DNA of 20,767 bases from Caldilineales bacterium. Lineage in GTDB: Bacteria; Chloroflexota; Anaerolineae; JAAEKA01. The notes under the pieces were generated by a model that saw nothing but the letters and a program-made list of their open reading frames with translations, did not search any database and was not told where the DNA came from. The stretch is taken from contig JAJTXO010000012.1 of assembly GCA_021463315.1 (NCBI GenBank), positions 1 through 20,767 on the forward strand, written 5' to 3'. The translations under genes were made by a program, and so were the position numbers. Positions 13,423-20,767 of this stretch are shown here, piece by piece. How positions within the stretch are numbered: the first letter of the stretch is position 1; each line of letters opens with the position of its first letter.

Positions 13423-15468
13423 ATGGCTCGCTTCCAGACTACAGTCGAAAGTATCTCCATCGTCGATGGGCACCGCCAGCCCAAGGCGCTCAACGTGCGC
13501 GCCGTGGAACCGGTGCCAGCGTCGCCTCAGGCCATCGCCAAGGGCAATCTCTATGTCCTGCTGGAGCTGGGCGGCGACATCACGGCCCAGCCCGCGGTCT
13601 ATCGCCTGGTGCTGAATGCCATCCAGGGCGTCTACTACGACGCGGCCGGCGGCATCACCGGCGGCATTACCGAAGCGATCCTGTCGGCCCATCAGGCGCT
13701 GGCCGAGTACAACGGGGTCCATCCCGACGAGGCGCAACTGGGCGGGGTGAGCTGCGTGGTGCTGCGGGGCGAGGAGCTCTATTTGGGCGTCGGCGGCCCG
13801 GCCATGGTCTTGGTCGGTGCGTCCGACCGCGTCGATCAGTTCCCATCGGAGCTCAGCGAGGCGATCGCTCCCCTGGGCGGCCCCGATGCGCCGGTGGTGG
13901 AGCTGTTCCGCACCAGCGCCGAGGTGGGCACGCGGGTGGTCCAGTTGGCCAGCGAATGGGTGGCGCGCGTGCCGATGAACAAGCTGGCCACCACCGCGGC
14001 GTTGACGGACCAGACCACCATCGCCGAATATCTGGAGGCGGTGGCGCCGGAGCGGGCGGTGTTGAGCGCCTTGGTGACCCACATCGGACCACGCCTGGCT
14101 GCGACGGCTCCCGTCGCACCGGCTGCGGCTGCCGAACCAGCGGCCAGCGACGCGACGCCAGAGGAGGAGCTCTACCCCATTCCCCTGACCACCGGCGCGC
14201 CGGCCGAGACGCCCGAAGACGCTGAACCGGCCGCGCCGACCGCGCCGGCCGTGCCGCCGTCTGCGGCCGCGCGGCCGCGTCGAACGCGGCGCTGGCTCTG
14301 GCCGCTGCTCTTGCTGATCCCTCTGGCCATTGCCCTGGCCATCGCCATCGGCCTTTGGTGGCAACAGCGTCAGATGCAGACGCAGTTCGCTGGGCTGGTC
14401 AGCAGCGCTCAGGCCATTCTGCAGACCGCCAGCGATCCGGCTACACCGGCCGACGTAGCGCGCGTCCGGCTGGCCGAGGCGCAGGGCCAGGTGCAGCAGG
14501 CGCTGGGCTTGTTCCCCGACAGCACCGACGCAGCCGGCCTGGGCGCCAGCATTCAAACCAAGCTGGACGAGGTCAACCAGATCGTGCCGCTGTACAAGCT
14601 GGTCACCCTGCAGCCGCTGGGCGGCGCGGGCAGCGAGCCTGAGCAGTTGATCGTCCAGGGCAGCCGGGTCTTCGTGGGCGATATCGGCCTGGATCGGGTG
14701 ACGCGCTACGGCCTGGACGAGGTCAGCGGCCTGATTCCGGAGACCGCCGGCAGCCTGGTGACCGAGCGCGGCCAGGTGCTGTCCGATGGCCAGGTGGTGG
14801 GGGAGCTGACCGATATCGCCTGGGGCGCGGCCGGCGGCGAGCGACGCAGCAGCAATCTGTTGATCCTGGACAGCAACCGCAACCTGATCGAGGTAGACGC
14901 GGCCACCGGGCTGAAGCCGTTGGCCGTCGCCGGCCGCGATCAGTGGGTGACGCCGCGCCTGACCGAGGGCTACAACGGCAACTTCTACCTGCTGGACTCT
15001 GGGTCTGGCAAGATCCTGCGCTATCAGCCCACGGCCGACGGCTACGGCAATCCGCCGGACAGCTATTTGGAGGGGGACGCGGCCATCGATCTGTCGCGCG
15101 CGGTGGATATGGCCATCGACGGCAGCATCTGGATCCTGTACAGCGACGGCACGGTGCAGACCTTCTTCCAGGGCCGGCAGCAGCCCTTCGTGCTGGAGAC
15201 CCCGCCCGACAGCCCTATCTCCGGCCCGCGGGCGATCTACACCGGCTCTGCGGCCGGCGCGGCCCAGACGCTGTACATCGCGGACAGCGGCGGGGGCCGC
15301 ATCCTGGAATACGACAAGAGCGGCAAATATCTGCGCCAGTTCCGGCCGGCCGACAAGACCGACCAGGAAAAGCTGCGCCGGATGACCGATCTGCAGGTGG
15401 ACGAGCTGAACCGCACCTTCTACATCCTGGCCAGCGACGGTCTGTACCGCACCGACATTCCGGAGTGA
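13423..15468 (+). CDS. Degenerate PP2C-like domain, transmembrane segment and NHL-type beta-propeller
   Basis: The protein (681 aa) has three parts. The N-terminus (about 35-225) follows the PP2C phosphatase layout: LYVLLELGG, YYDAAGGITGGITEAILSAHQAL where PP2Cs have DGxGG, then GGVSCVVLRGEELYLGVGG where PP2Cs have the GDSR strand. The GDSR Asp is replaced (GGPA), so activity is doubtful. A Pro/Ala linker, Arg residues and one transmembrane helix (about 291-313) follow. The outer part (about 370-681) contains repeated strands such as VFVGDIGLDRVTRY, FYLLDSGSGKILRY and LYIADSGGGRILEYDKSGKYLRQF, as in NHL propellers. A membrane sensor is a reasonable guess; the ligand is unknown. The ATG at 13423 follows AAGGGG by 6 nt. 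Confidence 0.75.
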   Translation: MARFQTTVESISIVDGHRQPKALNVRAVEPVPASPQAIAKGNLYVLLELGGDITAQPAVYRLVLNAIQGVYYDAAGGITGGITEAILSAHQALAEYNGVHPDEAQLGGVSCVVLRGEELYLGVGGPAMVLVGASDRVDQFPSELSEAIAPLGGPDAPVVELFRTSAEVGTRVVQLASEWVARVPMNKLATTAALTDQTTIAEYLEAVAPERAVLSALVTHIGPRLAATAPVAPAAAAEPAASDATPEEELYPIPLTTGAPAETPEDAEPAAPTAPAVPPSAAARPRRTRRWLWPLLLLIPLAIALAIAIGLWWQQRQMQTQFAGLVSSAQAILQTASDPATPADVARVRLAEAQGQVQQALGLFPDSTDAAGLGASIQTKLDEVNQIVPLYKLVTLQPLGGAGSEPEQLIVQGSRVFVGDIGLDRVTRYGLDEVSGLIPETAGSLVTERGQVLSDGQVVGELTDIAWGAAGGERRSSNLLILDSNRNLIEVDAATGLKPLAVAGRDQWVTPRLTEGYNGNFYLLDSGSGKILRYQPTADGYGNPPDSYLEGDAAIDLSRAVDMAIDGSIWILYSDGTVQTFFQGRQQPFVLETPPDSPISGPRAIYTGSAAGAAQTLYIADSGGGRILEYDKSGKYLRQFRPADKTDQEKLRRMTDLQVDELNRTFYILASDGLYRTDIPE

Positions 15469-15564
15469 TCGCCTGGCCTGAGAAACCGAGAGACGCGGGG
15501 GAGGGCGGCGTTTGTGCTGGTCGCGTGGGCTGGCAGGAGCTGTCGTTGACCCAGCGATAGGAAT

Positions 15565-15593
15565 TTGTCACGCTTCCAGCGCTGTGCTAGAAT
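15565..15593 (+). promoter_or_regulatory. Promoter of the LCP gene, apparently giving a leaderless mRNA
   Basis: TTGTCA (15565-15570), a 17-nt spacer and TAGAAT (15588-15593) place the start at about 15600, immediately before the ATG at 15601. No Shine-Dalgarno is present between them. Confidence 0.65.
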
Positions 15594-15600
15594 CGCCTTC

Positions 15601-17163
15601 ATGACTGTCGAAAACCAAAACAAAGAGCAAAAACCTTCCGAGGCGCGCAGGCCTCGCCGTCGCCAGTTGGCGCGCGCGACGCTGTTGAGCGTGCTGTTGC
15701 TGGCTGCTTTCGTGGTCGTCTTCGGCTATGCCGCGCTGACGGTCTATCAATGGGCGCACGCGGCCGCGCTGGCGATCGCCTTGCCTGGCCAGGTCAGCCC
15801 CCCCAGCCTGGTGTTGCCAGCCCCAGCGCAGGCTGAGCTGCCTGCCAGCGCACCGGCGCTGGACCTGCCCGCGGAGGCTGCCCCCGCGGCCGATGCAGTT
15901 CAACCAGAAGCTGCGCAGCCAAGCCCGGCCGATCAGCGCATCACCATTCTGCTGTTGGGGGTCGATCAACGCCCCGACGACCCCAGCCCGCCCCGCACCG
16001 ACAACATGATCGTCGTCACGGTGGACCCTGAGACCAGCCATGTGGGCATGATCTCGCTGCCGCGCGATCTGTTCGTGCCCATCCCAGAGTATCAGTACAG
16101 CGGCAAGATCAACACGGCCTATTACCTGGGCGAGGTCAACAAATATCCGGGCGGCGGCGGCGCGCTGGCCAAGAAGACGGTCAGCGAGTTCCTGGGCTAT
16201 CCGGTCGATTTCTACGTCAAAATCAACTTCGACGGCTTCATCGAGGCCATCGACGCCATCGGCGGCGTGGATGTGGTGGTGCCCAAGACCCTCCACGACG
16301 AAGAATACCCCACTATCGACTACGGCATCGAGACCTTTCACATCGACGCCGGCCCGCAGCATCTGGACGGCGCGACCGCGCTGAAGTATGTGCGCACCCG
16401 CCACGCCGACGACGATTTCCAGCGTTCCAAGCGCCAGCAGCAGGTGTTGCTGGCCATCAAGGATAAGCTGGTCGAGAACAAGCTGCTGACCCCGGTGCGT
16501 CTGTTGGAGCTGCTGCGGGTGGTTTCCAACTCGGTGGACTACGACATTCCGGCCACGCGCCTGCCCAATCTCCTGGCCCTGGCCAGCCGTGTGCAGTTGG
16601 ATCAGATCGAGCAACTGGTCGTCGATACCCGCTATGCCCAGGTCGATGCCAACAGCCGGTTCGGCTGGATTCTGGTGCCCAACCGCGAGAAGCTCCGCCC
16701 GGCCGTGGATCAGATCTTCCTGGCCCAGGCTGCACCCGCGGCCGAGGTGATCGACGTGGCCGCGCTGGCCCAGCAGCAGGCTCGCCAGCAGGCCGCGCTG
16801 GCGCGGCAGCAGGTGTTCAGCGGCTACCAGGCCCAGGGAGAGTTGCTGCGCCAGCAGCTTGGCGCGGAGGGCGCACGCATCGGCGTCTACAACGGCACCG
16901 GCGACCCCACGCTGACTGCCCGCGCGGCCGATTGGCTGCAACGCCAGGGCTACAAGGTGGTCGAGGCGAAGGAGGCCAGCCGCTCCGACTATCCCCGCAC
17001 CGCGCTGATCACCTATGGGCAGACGCCGGTGGCGACCGAGGGACTCAAGGAGATGTTCGCCATCGCCAGCGCGAATATCTCAGTGGGCGACCGCAGCGCA
17101 GAGACCGATCTTGATCTGCGCCTGATCATCGGCCAGGATTTTTACCTGCTGGTCTCCAACTGA
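15601..17163 (+). CDS. LytR-CpsA-Psr (LCP) family protein with LytR_C domain
   Basis: This membrane-anchored protein (520 aa) belongs to the family that transfers polyprenyl-linked glycopolymers to the cell envelope. A basic cytoplasmic N-terminus is followed by one transmembrane helix (about 27-48) and an Ala/Pro-rich linker (60-110). The LCP domain has LLLGVDQR (117-124), RTDNMIVVTVDP (132-143), SLPRDLFVPIP (152-162), KINTAYYLG and YVRTRHADDDFQRSKRQQQ (263-281), including the Arg/Asp residues that bind the pyrophosphate lipid. A Gln-rich linker leads to a LytR_C domain (about 434-505, beginning ARIGVYNGTG). It is transcribed from its own promoter 132 bp after the propeller gene. Attachment to peptidoglycan or another wall polymer is inferred. 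Confidence 0.92.
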   Translation: MTVENQNKEQKPSEARRPRRRQLARATLLSVLLLAAFVVVFGYAALTVYQWAHAAALAIALPGQVSPPSLVLPAPAQAELPASAPALDLPAEAAPAADAVQPEAAQPSPADQRITILLLGVDQRPDDPSPPRTDNMIVVTVDPETSHVGMISLPRDLFVPIPEYQYSGKINTAYYLGEVNKYPGGGGALAKKTVSEFLGYPVDFYVKINFDGFIEAIDAIGGVDVVVPKTLHDEEYPTIDYGIETFHIDAGPQHLDGATALKYVRTRHADDDFQRSKRQQQVLLAIKDKLVENKLLTPVRLLELLRVVSNSVDYDIPATRLPNLLALASRVQLDQIEQLVVDTRYAQVDANSRFGWILVPNREKLRPAVDQIFLAQAAPAAEVIDVAALAQQQARQQAALARQQVFSGYQAQGELLRQQLGAEGARIGVYNGTGDPTLTARAADWLQRQGYKVVEAKEASRSDYPRTALITYGQTPVATEGLKEMFAIASANISVGDRSAETDLDLRLIIGQDFYLLVSN

Positions 17164-17177
17164 ACCGCCAGCGTCAC

Positions 17178-17271
17178 TGCTCAGGCCGATTCGACCAAAA
17201 GACTTCGGAGGTCTCGACTCCGGTTTTTTGAGATGACACCTGCGGCGACTTCCGAAGTCTTGGGCTGAGCA
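17178..17271. repeat. Palindromic intergenic element, copy 2
   Basis: This is a 94-bp element with ends TGCTCAGgCC and GGgCTGAGCA (inverted). It contains AGACTTCGGAGGTCT (17199-17213) and GACTTCCGAAGTC (17247-17259). Its outer arms match copy 3 (17892-18010) in the opposite orientation, and its core (CTCGACTCCGG-TTTTTTGAGATGA) matches copy 1. It lies 14 bp after the LCP stop codon. Confidence 0.8.
17205..17229 (+). terminator. Possible LCP terminator formed inside repeat copy 2
   Basis: CGGAG-gtctcga-CTCCG, extended by one T-G pair, is followed directly by TTTTTT, 42 bp after the LCP stop. The stem is short, but its T tract and position fit a rho-independent terminator carried by the element. 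Confidence 0.45.
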
Positions 17272-17305
17272 ATTACCCGCTAGCTCACTTTTTTGCCGAG
17301 GGACC

Positions 17306-17800
17306 ATGTACCAACGAATTCTCGTTCCCCTGGATGGGTCAGGCTTCGCGGAGCAGGCGTTGCGCCATGCACAGCAGATGGCTCAGCCTGAGCTGACGGA
17401 GATCCATCTCCTTTCAGTCGCGCCGCTGTTGGAGGATCAGAGCCTGGCCGTGGTCGATCTCTACCCCGTCTACGTCTATCGCGATTATCTGGTGGATCAC
17501 AACGTGGAGATGGAGCGCATCAACGCCGAGCTGCAGGGATACCTGGAGCAGGTGAGCGCGCGGCTGCGGGCGGCTGGCCTGAAGGCGGTCTCCTCCATCC
17601 GTTTTGGCCAGCCGGCCGATGAGATCATCGCCTATGCGGCTAAGGCCAAATGTGACCTGATCGTCATGTCCACCCATGGCCGTTCGGGCATTGGGCGCTG
17701 GGTCTATGGCAGCGTGGCCGACAAGGTGTTGCGCAGCTCGGCCATCCCGGTGCTGTTGGTGCGCGCCAAAGAGGCCAGCGGCAATCCGACATCGGCCTGA
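17306..17800 (+). CDS. Universal stress protein (UspA family)
   Basis: This single-domain Usp (164 aa) starts RILVPLDGSGFAEQALRHA, where the Asp is that of the ATP-binding VPLDGS motif. It ends CDLIVMSTHGRSGIGRWVYGSVADKVLRSSAIPVLLVR. That block fits the ATP-binding pattern G-2x-G-9x-G(S/T), except that the first Gly is Ser (STHG-9x-GS), a common variant. It is thus likely an ATP-binding cytoplasmic dimer; the role in stress or energy response is not specified. The mid-protein acidic helix (about 60-90) is ordinary. GAGGGA precedes the ATG by a few bases. It stands alone, bracketed by inverted copies of the palindromic element, and ends in a strong terminator at 17845. Confidence 0.93.
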   Translation: MYQRILVPLDGSGFAEQALRHAQQMAQPELTEIHLLSVAPLLEDQSLAVVDLYPVYVYRDYLVDHNVEMERINAELQGYLEQVSARLRAAGLKAVSSIRFGQPADEIIAYAAKAKCDLIVMSTHGRSGIGRWVYGSVADKVLRSSAIPVLLVRAKEASGNPTSA

Positions 17801-17844
17801 CGTGGGCGCAAGGCTCTTGAAAGGCACAATGGCGACGCCATCAA

Positions 17845-17882
17845 AAACCGGGCTTCCTCTTGGAAGCCCGGTTTCTTTTTTC
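17845..17882 (+). terminator. Strong rho-independent terminator after the universal stress protein
   Basis: A 13-bp perfect stem (AAACCGGGCTTCC / GGAAGCCCGGTTT) with a TCTT loop is followed by C and seven T. It starts 45 bp after the stop codon. Confidence 0.93.
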
Positions 17883-17891
17883 ATTTGTAAC

Positions 17892-18010
17892 TGCTCGGCC
17901 CAAGACTTCGGAAGTCGCCGCAGCACTCAAAAGGACGCAGTTTCGGGTGCAAGGCCAGGTTCAACCCTGATGCGGCGACTTCCGAAGTCTTTCGGTCGCA
18001 CCGGCCTGAG
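17892..18010. repeat. Palindromic intergenic element, copy 3, with 21-bp perfect inverted repeat
   Basis: The arms at 17902-17922 and 17971-17991 are perfect reverse complements over 21 bp. Each contains the GACTTCSGAAGTC palindrome followed by the CGCCGCA motif. A 48-bp middle, unlike copy 2, separates them. Outer flanks TGCTCGGCCC and GGCCTGAG match copy 2 reversed. It lies between the stress-protein terminator and the convergent ppk1 stop, 20 bp from the latter. Confidence 0.85.
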
Positions 18011-18030
18011 TAGCAACTTTCTTTTTTGTG

Positions 18031-20457
18031 TCAGATTTTGGCTCGCTCCGCAGCCTGGTTCATCATCGCCTGTTGGAAGTTGCGCACCTCCTCCGCCCGG
18101 CCCGGCCAGCGCAGCACGTAGCGGCCATCGCCGTGCAGGTCCCAGGCCAAGCGATTGTCGGCCAGCGCCTCGTGCAGGTTGGCGATCAGTTGCCGTTGCA
18201 GCGCCGGATCCTCCACCGGCACGATCAGCTCCACCCGTTCGTCGAGGTTGCGCCCCCGCCAATCGGCGCTGCCGATGAAGGTGTACGGGGCGCCGTTGTT
18301 GTAAAAATGAAAGACGCGATCGTGCTCCAGGAAGCGGCCGAGGATGCTGATCACCCGGATGTTTTCACTGATGCCAGGCAGGCCGGGCCGCAGCCGGGAA
18401 TGGCCGCGGATGATCAGATCGATCTGCACGCCAGCCTGCGACGCCCGGTACAGCTCCTGAATCAGCGGCACGTCGTCCAGGGCATTCATCTTGGCGATGA
18501 TACGGCCGTTGCCGTGGCGGCATTGATAGTCGATCTCCTGCTGGATCAGCCGCAGGAAGGTGTTGCGCATGGCGCGCGGAGCCACGATGGCCCGCCGATA
18601 GCGCTGATCAGGGGCGTAGCCGGTTAGCGAGTGGAACAGATTGACGATATCGTAGCCCAGGTCGGGGGAGCAGGTGAACAGGCCCAGGTCGGTGTACAGC
18701 TTGGCGGTCTTGGGGTGATAGTTGCCAGTGCCCATATGGCAGTAGATGCGCAGTCCGTCCAGCTCCTGGCGCACGACCAGAGTCGCCTTGCTGTGCGTCT
18801 TCAGACCCACCACGCCGTAGGTCACATGAACGCCGGCGTTCTCCAGGCGCTGGGCCCATTCGATGTTGTTGGCCTCGTCGAAGCGGGCTTTGACCTCCAC
18901 CAGCGCGGCTACCTGCTTGCCCCGTTCGGCCGCGCGCGTCAGCGCGGCCACGATGGGCGACTCATAGGAGGTGCGGTAGAGCGTCTGCTTGATGGCCACC
19001 ACCCTCGGATCGTCCGCCGCCTCCTCGATAAAGCGCTGCGTGCTGGCCGCAAACGATTCGTAGGGATGATGAACCACCAGGTCCCCTTGACGGATGATGT
19101 CGAAAATGGTCTGACTGTCCTTGGTCTGTCCTTCCTGAGCCAGGCGCGTCGGGATCACCGGCTCCCAATGCTTGTAGCGCAGCTTGGGCAGGTCCAGGTC
19201 GGCCAGTTGGAAGCAGCCGGTCAGGTCCAGCAGGCCAGTCACTTCGACCACCTGGGCGGGCGTCATCTCCAGCTCGCGCGTCAACAGGCTGCGCACATAC
19301 TCCGGCATCCCCTGATCCACCTCCATGCGCACCACGCCGGCGAAGCGCCGCTCGCGCAGCTCGGCCGAGATCGTCGCCAGCAGATCCTCCGCCTCCTCCT
19401 CGTCGCGGCGCACGTCGGCGTTGCGGGTGATGCGAAACGGGTGGACGCTGAGCAGGTCCATGCCGTGGAACAGCTCGCTGGCGTTGTGCATGATCAACTG
19501 CTCCACCGGCAGATAATAGCGCCGGTCATCGCCGGTCGTGCCTGGCAGCCGCAGCCAGCGCCCATGGTTCATGGGCACCTTCAGGCGGGCAAAATGGGTC
19601 GTGCGCCACTGCGGATGGCGCAGCAGAATGGCCAGCGACAGGCTCAGGTTGGAGATGAAGGGGAAGGGATGGCCAGGATCCACCGTCAACGGCGTCAGAA
19701 TCGAATAGAAATGGGTCTGGAAATACTTGCGCAGCATATAGCGCTGCTCGATGTTCAGATCGTCGTAGTCGCAGATCACCACGTCGGCCTGATCGGCCAG
19801 CGCTGGCTTGAGCTCCCGCTCCCAGGTCGCGGTCATGGTCTGGTGCATCAGCCGGGCAGCCGGGCGGATCAACTCCAGTTGTTCCTCTGGGGTGCGCCCA
19901 TCGGGGGTCAGCTTGCGCACGCCGGCCGCCTTCTGGCGCTTCAGACCGCCGACGCGCTTCTGGTAGAACTCGTCCAGATTGCTGGCAGTGATCGCGGCAA
20001 AGCGCACCCGTTCCAGCAGCGGGGTGCGGGCGTCCAGCGCCAGCCACAGCACGCGCCAGTTGAAGTCGAGCCAACTGAGCTCTTGGTTGAAATAGAGCGA
20101 CGGATCGTCCAGCGCAAACTGGTCTGGCACGAGCTGCGGACAGACCGCGCAAGGGATGGTGAAGGCCGGCGCGGCCTGCCAGGCGACGGCGTCGTCAGTG
20201 GCCAGCGCGTCAGCCGGGGCCTCCGGGCTGTTCACCGCGCGCTCCGGCGGCTGGCTCACAGACTCGGCTTCTGGCTCCTGGCCATCCGGGTTGGCCCGAA
20301 GTTGCCACGCGCCGTCTGTGACACCGGCTCCAGCCGCGCCGCCGGCCAAGTCCGCCGTCCACCCTTCGACGCCTTGATCGGGCGCAATCTGCTGGACAAC
20401 GACGTTGCTTTCTCGTTCCAATTCGTCGGTCATCGTGGGGGCAAGTGGTTCAACCAT
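18031..20457 (-). CDS. ppk1: Polyphosphate kinase 1
   Basis: The protein (808 aa) reversibly builds polyphosphate from ATP at the membrane periphery. The N-domain opens with YFNQELSWLDFNWRVL (about 122-137). Catalytic domains contain VEVKARFDEANNIEWAQ, GVVGLKTHSKATLVVR with the phosphorylated His555, CHMGTGNYHPKTAKLYTD, then FLEHDRVFHFYN with the second active His712, and IGSADWRGRNLDERVEL. All are diagnostic. It is about 110 residues longer than usual because of a low-complexity acidic/Ala-rich N-terminus of no known domain. ATG 20457 is preferred (GGAG 5 nt upstream); 20433 and 20511 are alternatives. It has its own promoter at 20523-20551 and no ppx or pho gene in view. It is convergent with the stress protein gene. 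Confidence 0.96.
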   Translation of the reverse strand: MVEPLAPTMTDELERESNVVVQQIAPDQGVEGWTADLAGGAAGAGVTDGAWQLRANPDGQEPEAESVSQPPERAVNSPEAPADALATDDAVAWQAAPAFTIPCAVCPQLVPDQFALDDPSLYFNQELSWLDFNWRVLWLALDARTPLLERVRFAAITASNLDEFYQKRVGGLKRQKAAGVRKLTPDGRTPEEQLELIRPAARLMHQTMTATWERELKPALADQADVVICDYDDLNIEQRYMLRKYFQTHFYSILTPLTVDPGHPFPFISNLSLSLAILLRHPQWRTTHFARLKVPMNHGRWLRLPGTTGDDRRYYLPVEQLIMHNASELFHGMDLLSVHPFRITRNADVRRDEEEAEDLLATISAELRERRFAGVVRMEVDQGMPEYVRSLLTRELEMTPAQVVEVTGLLDLTGCFQLADLDLPKLRYKHWEPVIPTRLAQEGQTKDSQTIFDIIRQGDLVVHHPYESFAASTQRFIEEAADDPRVVAIKQTLYRTSYESPIVAALTRAAERGKQVAALVEVKARFDEANNIEWAQRLENAGVHVTYGVVGLKTHSKATLVVRQELDGLRIYCHMGTGNYHPKTAKLYTDLGLFTCSPDLGYDIVNLFHSLTGYAPDQRYRRAIVAPRAMRNTFLRLIQQEIDYQCRHGNGRIIAKMNALDDVPLIQELYRASQAGVQIDLIIRGHSRLRPGLPGISENIRVISILGRFLEHDRVFHFYNNGAPYTFIGSADWRGRNLDERVELIVPVEDPALQRQLIANLHEALADNRLAWDLHGDGRYVLRWPGRAEEVRNFQQAMMNQAAERAKI

Positions 20458-20522
20458 GAGGACTCCAGAAACAGGGGTAATTTGTGGCCAGTCTTTGGCA
20501 GGTCGGGACACAACCTGGGCAT

Positions 20523-20551
20523 ACTTTACCAGCAGTTGCCTTGCCTGTCAA
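20523..20551 (-). promoter_or_regulatory. Promoter of ppk1
   Basis: On the minus strand, a perfect TTGACA (20546-20551), a 17-nt spacer and TAAAGT (20523-20528) predict a start near 20516, about 59 nt before the ATG. No Pho-box repeat was recognised. Confidence 0.75.
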
Positions 20552-20564
20552 TCGATGTAACCGC

Positions 20565-20767
20565 AGGACTGACACTCCTGGGATTAGCTGCGGCGACGGG
20601 CCAGCCGTCCGGCGTAGATGCAAAAAGGCGGAACTGAGCTTTCAGTTCCGCCTTTGACGCAGGACTGCCAGTCCTCGGAAGGACTGGCAGTCCTCTGTGT
20701 TCCCCGCAGGACTGCCAGTCCTCGGAAGGACTGGCAGTCCTCTGTGTCTCCGCAGGACTGCCAGTCC
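20565..20767. repeat. Tandem palindrome array (AGGACTGCCAGTCCT family), running off the window
   Basis: A 34-bp perfect hairpin, AGGACTGCCAGTCCT-CGGA-AGGACTGGCAGTCCT, occurs at 20661-20694 and 20708-20741. A third begins at 20754 and is cut by the edge. Spacing is 47 then 46 bp, with a nearly constant linker (CTGTGT...CCGC). Each 15-base arm is itself an odd palindrome with a single central base, so alternative cruciforms are possible. A decayed single arm lies at 20565-20579. Confidence 0.92.
20622..20655 (-). terminator. Terminator for a minus-strand gene beyond the right edge
   Basis: A 14-bp perfect stem (AAAGGCGGAACTGA / TCAGTTCCGCCTTT) with a 4-nt loop is followed on the minus strand by a run giving TTTTTG. 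It insulates ppk1 from whatever lies to the right. Confidence 0.8.

Noticed and set aside
18631..20637. Plus-strand open frame of 668 codons
   Set aside because: It is antisense to ppk1, His/Gln/Leu/Arg-rich and without recognisable motifs; a high-GC shadow.
20661..20767. Possible CRISPR array in the terminal palindromes
   Set aside because: The linkers are only about 12 bp and nearly identical between units; the unit is a full hairpin.

Overview
The window is about 65% GC and tightly packed on both strands. The organism is most likely a bacterium of the phylum Chloroflexota (Anaerolineae/Caldilineae-like). This is inferred from the combination of a HerA-NurA pair with an extra HAS-barrel protein, a DUF2723 membrane glycosyltransferase, a CSLREA-type surface protein, MdpB-type collar proteins, an LCP protein and many odd-length palindromic repeats. 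No rRNA or tRNA gene was found to anchor this. The window carries no prophage core genes, transposase or CRISPR array.

Left part (1-4.6 kb). On the minus strand, a DUF2723 GT-C type membrane protein is followed by an arginase and then by the N-terminus of a lipoprotein cut by the window edge. Spacing suggests one transcription unit. Diverging from it on the plus strand are a GNAT acetyltransferase that looks like aminoglycoside 2'-N-acetyltransferase, AAC(2'), and a PaaI-type hotdog thioesterase. A nested palindromic element lies between the divergent promoters. A GC-rich hairpin separates the thioesterase from the convergent cluster that follows.

4.6-8.3 kb, minus strand. Three paralogous phage tail collar/MdpB-type proteins are followed by a large secreted beta-helix protein with a CSLREA motif, a fibronectin-like domain and a C-terminal membrane/Arg tail. 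Between collar genes 2 and 3 the ribosome-binding site and first four codons of collar gene 3 are present three times, separated by runs of the heptamers GGGGACT/AGGGACT. This creates two upstream mini-ORFs.

8.5-12.9 kb, minus strand. This is a DNA-processing module: nurA, a HAS-barrel protein and a short DUF3800-like protein, transcribed from a good sigma-70 promoter, then a terminator, then herA. The 200-bp gap before herA carries, on the opposite strand, a near-consensus promoter followed by several hairpins and a T-rich end. It is a candidate unannotated small RNA.

13.0-17.8 kb, plus strand. A strong promoter drives a long leader built from 63-bp GTAAC-type tandem repeats, ahead of a degenerate PP2C-like/transmembrane/beta-propeller protein. 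A LytR-CpsA-Psr protein on an apparently leaderless mRNA follows, then a universal stress protein. Two oppositely oriented copies of a palindromic element bracket the stress protein gene.

Right part (18.0-20.8 kb). Polyphosphate kinase 1 on the minus strand has its own consensus promoter. Upstream of it are a minus-strand terminator for a gene outside the window and a tandem array of palindromes running off the edge.

Starts were chosen mainly from Shine-Dalgarno sequences. All family assignments come from reading motifs, not from database searches.
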